From the NCBI GenBank assembly GCA_015499995.1, contig JADNRV010000038.1, positions 62,001 through 126,000 on the forward strand: a stretch of DNA of 64,000 nt. The letters run 5' to 3'. This document shows positions 35,713 through 46,840 of the stretch, piece by piece. The stretch comes from Flammula alnicola. Lineage: Eukaryota; Basidiomycota; Agaricomycetes; Agaricales; Strophariaceae. The notes under the pieces are model-generated. The model had not been told where the DNA came from. It did no database searches and saw only the letters and a list, made by a program, of their open reading frames with translations. The translations under genes were made by a program, and so were the position numbers. The number at the start of each line of letters is the position of its first letter. Position 1 is the first letter of the stretch.

Positions 35713-38700
35713 TCAAGCCACCACATACGTGGTAGCAGCGCTGGCTACTGCGGGACCCGGAAGGACGCTAAACTAGCGAAAATAATACAGTGAGCATGTT
35801 GCTCATCGCACAGTTTTGTTAGGATGCTGGGAAGAAGAAAAAAAGATATAAGTGGTCATCACCATCAGGTTGGCAGGGAGAAATATGGGAATAAAATATA
35901 GCGAAGGATCAAAAAAAAATAGAAAGTATTCACCTGTGATGGATGATAAGGATGCGACCCGACACTCATATATGAATTTCGCTCCTCGAAGTCCATGTTT
36001 AAGCTACCGTTTAGGTCGAGTTCCCGAGCGCCAGCGGGCTTCCTGTGGCCATAAACGCTGCTTGATGGCAATAACAGAGAGTTGGAAGCACTTGGAGACG
36101 GCGTGGCGAACGAGGTTGCGGAAGTCGAAGGCGAGATGGAGGTAAAGCTGGTAAAACTAGCAGAAGACGAAGAGCGACACTTGCTCGAGCCTGATGAGCT
36201 ACTAGGGCACCGCGGGATACACGTGCATCCTACCGAACCATAGGATGTTTCCGAACCCAACCCCAAGCTCGAAGCATTGGATCCATCGCGGCTGGCGAGA
36301 GAGAGACCGGTAGATACCGACGCGAATGATGGCAAGATAGGCCTCAGAGGAATGCTGAATCGCTCCGCCGAAGCTGCATCTCCGTATTTCCCTTCGTCAC
36401 GTACGGTGTCCGGCTCCCTATCTTCCTCTTTGACATCCATGTCCATTGTAAAGTCACCACCCTCCTTTTCGTCCGCCTCGTCCACCTTCATCGGGGTTCT
36501 GGTCCATGGTCCTCTGTTCTGCCACAAACCATGTGCATGATCGTCGGAGATCTGCCCATCTCGTACCTCTCTTAACAACGAGGCGTTCGTACGCGACGTC
36601 AAGCTCGGAGGCATCCATCTCAGTTTGAAAGCCGACGCTCGAGACATATGGTTTTGGGATGGCTGTCCCGCGTCCTGTCCGCGAGCAAAACCAGATTGAT
36701 CCTCTGCGCTGTCGATCTTAACCGAATGCAACTCTGACTGTAGTCCGTCACTGCCAATGCCGGCACCGCGAAGGGATACATCCTGTGGTTGTGGAGGCAA
36801 GACCATGGGCGTGCTAAAACCCACAACGTAGGGCGGATCGACTGGAGGAGAGGCATTTGCAGGGGCTGGATAAACACCGTGCGTGCGTAGATGACGTTTT
36901 GCGTTCGAACGGACTCCGAAGGTACGCGAGCATCCGGGAAAGCCACAAGGGTATGCTGTTACGTTCAAAGGACAAACGCAATTCGTTAGCCGTTGATTAG
37001 TATGAATGATATACTCACGTTTTTCGTTGCTATGTATGTTCATGTGCGTCTTCAATCCACTCGGCCTTCAAGAAAGAAAAACATCAGCCCAACCGCGTCG
37101 AAATTTGCAACGAACTGGCATAGCCCAGCCATCAAGTAAAACATTGTGGAGGAGAGTCCGGTCTAAAGGACATAGATATATAGGTACGAAGAAAAAATAT
37201 ACGCACCGCGGAAATTTTTTGCCACAGACTGCGCATTCGTGCATTTTGGATTTCTTCTTTTTCTTCTGGGCTCGCCCACTGCCACCGTCTTCAGGCCCTC
37301 CTTCGCCCGCACTACCTCCGGTTACCCCATCTTCCTTCACTCCTCCATTTCCCCCTTGCCCGTCAACCAGGCTCCATTTTGAGCCTTCCTCCCTATCTCT
37401 TTCGCCCTCTTCGAGAGGGGTCGATTCGCTACCGACTGTTGAACCATCGTCTGAGGTCGGTAGGGGGCTCAATGTATATGATGGGATTGCCGACAGGGTT
37501 GCACATCGGTGGATATGTGCAAAAGATCGGGTGTTGATTGAAAACGGGGATTTGAATGTAGTCGTTTAAGGGAATTGTCGGGAACGACGAGGATGCGAGT
37601 TGGCCGTCTATAGCCTTAGGATCGGTGGAATGGAAACCTGCAGCTGAAAGAAAGCTTGTTACCTCGTGCTTAAATTAAAAAATTACCACAAAACGTACAT
37701 GAAGCTGCAGATGAGTTAGCATTACGATCAAGATTCGTATGCCGAATCTGATGCTGGTGCTGAGAGTGAGCATGTTGTAAGTCATTACCAAGCTTGTTCT
37801 GATGCTGCTCTTCATGGATGTTAGGATATAAAGGTCGGGATTGGGAATTACACATGGGAATGGAGGACGACGCATGTGTTGATGGGTATGATCCAACACT
37901 ATGCGTCAAAGCCCTTGCATCGGTCGAGTGACTGTTATGATTCCCACCTGAGCTGCCGGGGTAGCTGGTGCCACCCCCGACAGAGGATTCATAGGTTAGT
38001 GGTGAGAGATGCTGCTGCTGCTGCTGTGTCTGCGGGTGAGAGTGCTGGAGCGGCTTGGGAGCGGCTGATCCGCGCCTCGAGGCAAGATGGCTCGAGGAAT
38101 AGAAGCCAGGGCCCTGCAGGTGGCCGTGATCGTGAGTATCATGTGAGGGGTGCTGCTGCAGCGGGTGCCACTGATGCTGGAGTGTGTGGGACTCGATCGA
38201 ATGGTATCCTCTCACAGATTGTCGATAGTCGACCACAGGAGGCGCAGATGGTAGACGCGACCCCATGGGGGGCAGCTGAAGGTCCATTGACGTGGAACCC
38301 ATGTTCAGAGAGAGGGGTGTCTGGAGATCAGAGCGATATGTATTATCGGTGGCCACGGACGGGTATCGTTGTGCGGTATGATGCTCGTGGGTAGGATTGG
38401 AGGACGGGTTGGTGTGAATCGAATCGCCGACGTAAGTCGAAGAAGAGTCGTAGCCGTAGTCGAAGTCATGATCGTAGCGATGTTGTAGAGTGCGCTGGGA
38501 GGATTCGGGGTATCTGGGTGGGGCATCCATCATGGAAGAAGTCGATTCATGCGAGTAGATGTCTTGAGGATAAGAAGACGGAGGACTGTAGGTCCGCGAA
38601 CTGGAGAGGATAACGGAATTGTCGCGGTGTGTGTATTGTCGTGACGGTTGGCTAGAGGAGTACGACCGGCCATGAGGGCCTGGTGAAGATATCCTCACGT

Positions 38701-38767
38701 GGAGGTCGGCAACGTTTTCTGACTTCTGTGAGTAAGACGTCATTGCCTGGAACCCTTTTTCGTCCAT
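35713..38767 (-). CDS. C2H2 zinc-finger transcription factor with long disordered N-terminus
   Basis: The ATG at 38767 opens MDEKGFQAMTSYSQKSENVA and a Ser/His/Gln-rich exon of more than 350 residues (LQHSHPQTQQQQQHLSPL). The next exon reads AAGFHSTDPKAIDGQLASSS, NDYIQIPVFNQHPIFCTYPP and NPVGNPIIYIEP. It continues with LPTSDDGSTVGSESTPLEE only if one C is removed from a run of five (plus-strand G5 at 37463-37467). Then comes a basic stretch (RAQKKKKKSK) and two tandem fingers spread over three exons: HECAVCGKKFPR-PSGLKTHMNIH and YPCGFPGCSRTFGVRSNAKRHLRTH. The remainder is a Ser/Pro-rich region with FSIPLRPILPSFASVSTGLS. The last exon ends FSVLPGPAVASAATTYVVA (stop 35713-35715). It is a probable nuclear DNA-binding regulator with unknown targets. 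The two halves could be separate genes, but the single-base repair joins them naturally. Confidence 0.78.
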
Positions 38768-40548
38768 TTTAGAGGTTTCGACCTGAGAGAGGGGGTAAGA
38801 TCCGGAAGTTGGATGGAATTTAAGCTTTAGTCTGCTCGACAAATGAACAACGACCACAATCTTGGGATTAACGAACTACTTACGGCGGGACAGCTATTGG
38901 AAGCAAGGCAACCGCGCTGTAGAGCGTCAAGGGCCGTGATACGTGCAGATATTTGGCAGATATATATGTACGTCCCTGCGACGTTCTGGCGTGTTTTCGG
39001 AGAAGTATAGGATTCGTTCTACATGATCAAGCCAGATGGGATGAACGATAAGACCAAGATACAACACAGAGTTTATTAAGCACTTACTTCGCCTTTATCC
39101 CGTCAAATCGTTGGCTATTATTGTTCGTGGCAGGCGTTACCTAAACGAGGCGAGTGTCAGAAAAAAATGGAGAAAAAAGGAAGAAAAGAACCGACATAAG
39201 TTCCAGAACACTTCCTAGAATTCACCAAGAGTGCTAATAGAGCGGTAACATAGAGAGGAACTTCGGCGGTAAGGCTGGGCTTCTCGGCGGTGGGTAAACT
39301 CACGCAAGCCGTTGTTTTCTCTTCCCCTCCGTGTGGCAGACTAAGGGGGGACCCGGGGAAGTTTTAAGTAGGGTCCGCCTGCAGACCTCGGACCACAAGC
39401 GGACAGGCACACTACCTTTACGGTTTACCTGAGAAAATCAACGATCCCCAAATATTGGGCAAACAATTTACGTCACATCGTCTTTATTTTCTTTCAATAA
39501 TAATTCTCCAACTTCATAGTTTATCAGACAAATCCTACAAGTAAAATACCATTTCGACTTTCCCAAAAATTTGACTCATTCTGCATGCAGTGCGCGCGGC
39601 TGGTGCCCGTTGATCGCTCACTATCTCGCTCTTTTTTCAAAGGCTCTTTCTCATGAAACAAATGCGATGAATCGAGGCGTTGCCAGGTACGCAATGTGGC
39701 ACCGATTTAATACCTCTGGGCAGAACCTGAAGCCGTGTTGTAAGAGCTGTTCGGACTGATATCCTTTCGATGACCAACGGGCGTCTGTGATAAGTGCCTC
39801 GGAGGCTGGGGCTCGAGATTTTAGCGTCATCTTAGCGTCAGGCATAATGCATAAACCTCAAGCCTCTTCGCAAAGAATGATCCGGTACTCTGGAGTCTGG
39901 AAGCTCATCCAAATCTCCGAAGCGGATCCAGTATCACAGTGAGGCGTATAGGTAGTAAGTACTAAGTTCTACCAGAAAATCTTTCTGTAGTAACCAACAA
40001 GTAACCAGGGTCCCCTATCGCACAATTGCAACTGGGATGCGGGATGAATAAACTACATAGATTTTTCTTGTATGTACATACATGTAAGTACGCTTGTGTA
40101 CAGCCCGGTTCCGGATCAAAAATAAAATGATGACAATGTCGTTGCCATCAGCCGCGAGATCCGGCTCATCCTTGGCTCATCCAATACTTTCATTCTTGAA
40201 TCAACAAGTTCAAGCCAACTTCAAGTACCATTGAAGTGAGTAATATGCCATGATTCAGGCTTCAGCGCTAACATTTCGAATTCAACCTTATCTAGAATCT
40301 GGAGCTTGTCGAGAGCTGTGAGGTACCGCTCCATCTGGTTTTCCAAAGATTCGAGAATCTCATGACTGTCGGCTTTTCATGACTTGACTTCATCCGAATT
40401 GTACACTCCTTCCTCGGCAATCTAAAGTCTCAAGGCCACTTGGAAACAATCCACAGGAACTAGTTACTCTGCTCTTCAGATTTCATTTCCATCGCGTCAT
40501 TTTCCACGCGTCAACTAGACACTTTATCTCGGATTTGCCAGTGGACTC
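38768..40548. other. Divergent intergenic region, 1.8 kb
   Basis: Upstream DNA of the zinc-finger gene and of the cyclo-ligase gene. The part 38870-39420 has several intron-like ends and may hold a spliced 5' leader of the zinc-finger gene. Long upstream regions are common for fungal regulators. No other gene was recognised. Confidence 0.45.
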
Positions 40549-41601
40549 ATGGCCGCCGCCACAGTTCAAGCACTCAAAGCCCAGAAAAGGACCCTCCGAA
40601 AAACACTGGGCACTACACTTAGCCAGCTACCGTCATCGTCCATCGAGGAGCAATGTATGTGTTAACTCGAAAGAGGCAATAAGGCAGATCTGAAGCAGGC
40701 TTATTTTTTTTGATCCTTTCATTTTCGCAGCGCAGGCTATCGCAGCTCGCGTCCTATCTTTGCCCTCCTTTCAGCGATGCTCCTCTATAAGTTGTTACCT
40801 GAGCATGCCATCAGGCGAAGCGCGCACAACCGCCCTCGCTGAAACTATCCTGCAGCTAGGTATGTACATGTGCCTGTTCTCCAGTAACCATGTGTTCTTC
40901 CTGTCGTTTTTGATGATATATCCTTTGCTCTGTGACCACACTCTGCTCCAAATACATATATAATTGATCTAATCATCAAGGAAAGACCCTCTTCGTGCCC
41001 AAGATTCAATCTACGGATGGACCATGGATTTCCTGCGCGTCTACTCCTCTGACGACCTCGTGTCGCTCCCAAGTGGCACATGGGGGATCAAGGAACCAGG
41101 GGAATTGTGGGAAGGACAGATGCGAGGCAGCGGTATGTGCACAGAGCAATCGGCTCACGGCGTACCTTATTTTCATTTCATTTTTGTTCTAGTACTCGGC
41201 TCGAAGTCGGAATGTCTAGATATTATCCTAGTTCCAGGTCGAGCTCTTTCCCATTTCCTTGTGGCGCAGCTCCTCATAAAGTCTCCCCATCCTCTGCGTT
41301 CCCAGGAGTCGCATTCGACCGCACGCTCTCTCGGTTAGGCCACGGAAAAGGCTATTACGACCGCTTCATCACGACCTACGTCGCCTCGGGGCGCCCGAAG
41401 CCACTGCTTGGTGCGCGTTTTCCTTTGTTCTAGCCTGGTCCTGGAATGTTCTTATCCGAATATTATCCCCCAGTCGGTCTGGGCCTGCGCGAACAGTTGC
41501 TCAATGCTGGCCAAGTCCCAGTAGGAGACCATGATTGGAAGCTGGACGTGTTGATCACACCAGATGAGACGCTGGGGCTGAGCGAGGAAAATGAACCATG
41601 A
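40549..41601 (+). CDS. FAU1: 5-formyltetrahydrofolate cyclo-ligase
   Basis: It converts 5-formyl-THF to 5,10-methenyl-THF with ATP, returning folate to one-carbon metabolism. The ATG at 40549 starts MAAATVQALKAQKRTLRKTL. Exon 1 (40549-40654) joins exon 2 (40731-40859) to give SSSIEEQSQAIAARVLSLPS and CYLSMPSGEARTTALAETIL. Exon 3 from 40981 continues GKTLFVPKI and MDFLRVYSSDDLVSLPSGTW. Later exons carry LDIILVPG, then VAFDRTLSRLGHGKGYYDRF, which holds the signature GxGKGYYDR loop that binds the substrates. The end is VPVGDHDWKLDVLITPDETL. Order and length (about 250 aa) match the family. Confidence 0.93.
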
Positions 41602-43168
41602 GGTAGTTTGCTTGTATCATGAGCTCCAAGGGATGGTTCTTGGAAATGGACACGTACCAAGTGTACGTGAATTTCTGTTGATATGAAGGGTTCTTCAACT
41701 GTATTCTCTACCCGACTTCCTGGCCGTTAGAGCGGTAGCTCATTCTGGATACTGTTCAGCCTAAAATTCTGACTCATTGCTGCCGTGCTTTCATATAAAT
41801 CGGTTCTCATTCTTACATAGGTCTGTAGCTCACATGCATCCCACAGTGATATCGATCCACTATTTATGTTATCGACCGCAAGTCCACAAAAATATTATTT
41901 CATGGCATTGTCGAAGATGTATTCGACCGTTTTCACCCGGAAACGCGCACGTCGTCGAGCATGTGTTCACGCTGGTACACTGTCGTAGACCATGCTGACT
42001 CTGCTGTGAACGGCACATAACTAGATTACATAAAGATCAGAGTGGCGCAAGGCTCATGTGGTATATCCGCCGTACGACCCCTCATACAGCGCTTGCATAT
42101 TTTTGAACCGAACGTTTCAATTCCGTCACGTGCTGATGTCTTAGCCAACATCGGCAACTCGCACCAAGTGTCACTGCGCTTATCCGCGTTCTGCCGTATG
42201 TAGAACATACAGCGTACGGTTTGCACCCACCACAAAAAAAGAGGCATAGTTCTAGTTTATAATAAATTAAAGTTTTACATGACTTATTTCACCCACGGAA
42301 AGCTTTGCCCAGTCTCAGGCAGTCAGTTTGTTTTATATGCTCTTCGGAAGAGGGCAGGGCCACGTCGATATCAAAGAGGGCAGAGCAGGAAGAAAACACA
42401 TCGGGGTTTTCATTGGTCACTGGTGATGATGTGCCGCCACTTTTTGACGATGGCCGCATTTGCTTGAGGTTCTGGCAGGCCTTTGCTTTTGTGAAGGTGC
42501 CATGGATTCTGGATTGGAGATGAACCACCTGATGGCCAATGCAGCACGCAGGAGGGCTTCTCCTGAAATTAAGAAAGATATACTTTCACTTAAACGGCTA
42601 TTCTCACTTTCAAACTATCAAAAGCGAAGGCTTAGGTTGGTGAGGCCCGAGGGAGAGCTGGTGATGTGCCGAATCTGCCGAGTATATTTGGTTGAGGTAC
42701 ATCAGCACGTGACCCACTGGAAACTTGGTTTCACAAAATATGCAAAGCGCTGTATTGAAAAGTTTGATATTGGCATCAGGTTTACGGAATGAAAAGTATA
42801 TGCCCCCTGATATGTGGACATATATACTAGGGACCTGGACAATACAATTATCTATACAATCGAAAGGAAAGCGGAAACCCAGAGCTCGGAAACATTTCAG
42901 GCAGGGAGTGTGTCCCTGAGAAAATTATAGGCTGGCTTGGTCGATGCCACTCGATGAAAAGTAAGACCTGAATGTAACTCGCATCAAATCCAGTCAAGTG
43001 CAAATTTAAATTGATACATATACATATACAGGCACGCCTCCTTCGAGGGTGCATAAAAAATTCTACATAGCCTAGTGCGGCGCTGGGAGTGCATACATAT
43101 GAAAGCAAAATAGCAAGTGAGTTTCAGATAGCAGTGCCAGCATTGGAAATGAGCGCGAACTGGTCGCC
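41602..43168. other. Intergenic region, 1.6 kb, between convergent genes
   Basis: No gene is supported. A minus-strand open stretch at 42289-42528 (NPDVFSSCSALFDIDVALPS) has coding-like composition but no start, splice context or known motif. It could be a remnant. Confidence 0.45.
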
Positions 43169-44506
43169 TTATGGCACAACATGTAAAAGGTCGTCGTCCG
43201 AGTCCGACTGTTCGTTGACTTTGTATCCTGCGTTGATCAAATCTGTCTCGTAGGGCGATATGACGGATGCTTTGGCCGGAGGTATAACACCGCAGACGTG
43301 GTCCATCATCCACTCGTGGAAGAGCTTTTGATCCTGTTATATCACAATGACGGTTAGCAGAATAAACCTGATCAGCAATACAAATATTTTCATGGGGAAT
43401 GCAGCATACGCTTCAGGATGCGTGACACAGCCGAAGTGGGGTGCATCAGGCACTTGAGAGAGGCGCACCTCCAGTCCTGCCTTTGCCATAGAGTCACGAA
43501 TCTCTTCCATAAAATATAGTGGATACGCAATGTCTTCACTGCAATGAATGAGATGCACAGGACAATTTATTCTCTTCAGATCGGAGGTTGGGTGCGGTTG
43601 TCGGTCAAGAAAGAATTTGACGGATACCGTGTGGAGCTCGTCGAAATGCTCAGGTGACCATATCCGTAAAGCGCGAGGTAGTGTATATTGAACCATTCTG
43701 ATGTTCAAAGCGATCAGAGAGCAGCACGACAACATTTAATAACGATCTTGATGTTGAAAGAGAGAGGACACACGCATTGACAATACTTTCTGAACTCCGG
43801 TTGAATCCAAACTGGACAGCACCGAAAATATAGTCCAAAAGCGCTGTTTCGTCAGGTTGATTTGGGTTCTTGCAGCCTTCTACCCAGCAATCATAAATTT
43901 CTTGTCGTCCTGCGGCAACGAGTTCTGGCTGGAGCAAGGTTCATCATGAAGGATGATAAAATGGAGGAAAGGCGTACCTCGACCAGCGGTAGGGGGGAGA
44001 TCATAAACAGTGAGAGGACTTTATCTGGATGACTGACTGCCATCTGCAACGCGACACAGGATCCCAAAGACACGCCGAAGAAATGACACGGAGGGAGTTT
44101 CAAAGCTTCCTAAACACAATTCAGCAATTTGACAGGTAAACAGAGCAGAACTAAGCTTACCATGAACTTGAATACGTCGTCTGCGGCGTCTACGCGTCGG
44201 TATGTCGATGGAACTGCTCCAATCGTGTCTCCATGACATCTTGCGTCTAATGCGACAAGGTTGAATCGCCTCACGTTCGGCGATGCGAATTGATCTTTAC
44301 AATGAGGTATATTCAGCTCACAATCGTGAAATTGAATAAAGAGGAACCGTACGGTGGAAGATAACTTGTGAGACATATATTGGGTGCAAAAGAAGCACAG
44401 TTGGAAGCGATGGGTCAATAGATTCTGCATTCTCCGAAGTTGGTGTGGCAATGGTATAATTGATGAGGGCAGAGCCCGCTTGACTGTGGATTTTGACCTG
44501 GGGCAT
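43169..44506 (-). CDS. Alpha/beta-hydrolase fold protein
   Basis: A hydrolase of the alpha/beta fold whose substrate is unknown. The ATG at 44506 begins MPQVKIHSQAGSALINYTIA and then PSLPTVLLLHPIYVSQVIFH, where LLLHP forms the usual oxyanion-hole strand. The next exons read FNLVALDARCHGDTIGAVPS, then LPPCHFFGVSLGSCVALQMA with the nucleophile elbow G-V-S-L-G. The acid residue probably lies in VHLIHCSEDIAYPLYFMEEI, and the catalytic His in VPDAPHFGCVTHPEA. The last exon gives QKLFHEWMMDHVCGVIPPA and ends SDSDDDLLHVVP at the stop 43169-43171. At least six exons are separated by short introns. No signal peptide is seen, so it is probably cytosolic. Homologues range from epoxide hydrolases to haloperoxidase-like esterases. 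Confidence 0.85.
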
Positions 44507-45003
44507 GTTGAGGAGGTCTGTGGAGGTTGAGGTTGAGGTAGTTGATAAAAGATTTGAGACGACCAGGGCCGTCTGAGAAAAGCAGCGAAAGAATAACTGT
44601 TCACAGCCCTATCACAGATGTTAATATGATATTTGGTCAAATGTCTTGGTTTGTGTGGGGCGCGTCTTTTTTGCAATTGCGGGATCCGCCGCGGTATATA
44701 AATGTCTGCGACCCAAGGACCTAACATTATTGCGTAAGATGTAATGTGATGTGATTACCAGCAGGTCAAGACAGGCGAAAGACGAAGGGACGCCGCCGGT
44801 ACAGCGCTTTTAAGTTTAACGACCGGGCGAAGAATGGCCTATAATTCAACCCCGATCAGCGAGTCGCGTGGCACGGGACCCCGAAACCATTTCACAATTA
44901 CTCAGTGACGGGTCCGTCGAAAGCGGCGCTAATCGGTGGATGAGGGCCTAATTTGTCCCGAAACACTTATCCAGAGGTTCAATTGGGGCCTACAGAGTCC
45001 TAC
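44507..45003. other. Short intergenic region
   Basis: Hydrolase promoter on the left and 3' UTR of the RAD51-like gene on the right. Nothing else was recognised. Confidence 0.5.
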
Positions 45004-46470
45004 TTAAGAAAGCACAAAAAACGCCGTCAATTGGTCGAGCTGGCAGGAAGAGGAAAGAAAAGACACCCACAATCAAATATGGCTCAGTAACTCGAGGCAC
45101 CTTTGCAGGCGGATATTTAGGAGACGACAACAATTTGATGAGCCTGTTTATACGCATTCCGATGAGGAGCGGGATGGTCGTCAATGTATCGATGATACGT
45201 TCAAATTTCCATGCGTCAAAGAATGATATAACATGATATACGTACCCAGAAGTCAATCCGTCAGGAGCCAGTATTACTCTGTGGGCATTTGCACGGGGGA
45301 GGTAGGAAGATCCTGTAGAATAGAGGTGAGTATGCAAATGGCAGGGTGTAATAAAAGGTGGGAGTACCAAGAGATGGCAACATAATACCCCTCGCGCCGG
45401 AATCGAAAGTTCCTGGCGTCCCATCCGCATTGACCATCTTGATCGCCAATTGCGATGTTGTCACAATCTCGAAAGATAAGATGCAATGTAAATGACTATG
45501 CGTATGATGAGGAATGTAGGGCCAAGGCTTACCGTCAATTTATGCGATGCATTGACTTTAGAAAGGGTTTGCTTAAGTCTCTCAAGATGTCCGTTCTTTT
45601 GCGAAATGCTTAGGCTTGGGTTTTGGAAAGGAAAGGAAATGGAATTGATGATAAGCAGCGAAACCTGGTTTAAGTAAATTAAATCAGGAGAACGCATCTG
45701 CTAATTACGAATGCAGCAAACCTTCGTATGAGAATTGAGGAGATTTGGAAGATGGTGCATGAATAGAACGAGATCGGGCAAGGTATGCGCCCTAGCATAG
45801 TGTATACGTCGTTTCAAAGCAGGTGTTGTGTTTGAGTATCCTGAATACGTTCGGTCATATCGTGATTCCAATGATTAATAAGAGCACCGACTTTCTAGAG
45901 ATTGTGCCAAGACTGTAGGACTGGCCATATTTTGACAATCTATGGATCATGTGTCACCAATAGGTTTGTGGTTATACACTGCGCCACATACCAACAAAGA
46001 TAACTTCATCCCCGGCCAGGGCGAAAGCGGTGAGAATGTCAATGGCCATCTTCTCCTTCGGGCTCCCAGGAGGTCCAGATATTTCAAGAATCTGACCACG
46101 AGATAATCCGCCGTCCAACATCTTATCCAGAGCAGCACACTTCGTCGACATCTTCTGCGCATGTTGAACCATCGCTGCCGCGGATTGTGTCAATGGGAGG
46201 GTAGCCGTCGGTGTTTGGGAGTTTTGAGACCGAGTGATAAGATGTTGTACATCTTCCGATGGGATATTGAGGACTATTGCATAATTGTGAAGTCGCAGTC
46301 CTTTATCATGACGATAATAGCTACTCACTTTTAGACAACTCTTCAGCATTGGCTGAGTTCAGGTCTTCTACAGTTTCGTAACCACGATGCGTTAATGCTG
46401 TAAGAACGTCTTTCGAAAGTCCCAAAGAGAGTATGGACCGTCTTGAAGGTGCTTGTTGAGGCAGACTCAT
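45004..46470 (-). CDS. RAD51 paralogue (RAD51C-like) with degenerate Walker A and B motifs
   Basis: A RecA/RAD51-superfamily protein expected to help homologous recombination. The ATG at 46470 starts MSLPQQAPSRRSILSLGLSK, then LTALTHRGYETVEDLNSANA, a RAD51C-type N-terminal helical domain. The core begins MSTKCAALDKMLDGGLSRGQ and ILEISGPPGSPKEKMAIDIL. The Walker A consensus GxxxxGK(S/T) is altered: G to P before the Lys, and S/T to Glu after it. The Walker B region reads VSLLIINSISFPF, with Asn where the Asp normally sits. Further segments are PALKRRIHYARAHTLPDLVL, KLTIVTTSQLAIKMVNADGT and LPRANAHRVILAPDG. A plausible end, ILDQLTAFFVLS, gives the stop at 45004. About eight exons; the alignment to RAD51C is from memory and the last exon is tentative. 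Confidence 0.8.
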
Positions 46471-46840
46471 TGTGACGATTCAAATAGAACAGAAACTAGA
46501 ATTTTAAAATTGGAAGGAGGTCAACGAATATTCCAGCAGGAGAGAAAAAGTGGTTGTCGCGTTATATGAGAAGTCGAGAGACGAAGAGCCAGCGTTTCAT
46601 TCATAAGGTCAAGGATGCCTCAGAGAGGAGTGGTTGTCATAAAAGTTATAAGCAAGCAATGTTTGCAAGTATCGTGGGAATTGTTGCCTTCAATAAATAC
46701 GCGTGAACCCCGCCCGAAGGCACTTGTCGTTCTCCTTGCTTTCTTTCACCCCACGATCTCATATTTCTTGCTTAATACCCTCAAACGCCCAAACAGCGCG
46801 TTATTCCTTGCTTAAGACCTGAATTCTTCATAGCGATCCC
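46471..46840. other. Divergent intergenic region
   Basis: 370 bp between the RAD51-like gene start and the RRM locus. A promoter for the RAD51-like gene is expected. No ATG suited to the RRM locus was found here. Confidence 0.45.

Noticed and set aside
44110..44727. Minus-strand frame of about 205 codons at the start of the hydrolase gene
   Set aside because: It reads through introns and does not include the hydrolase motifs; the ATG at 44506 in another frame does.
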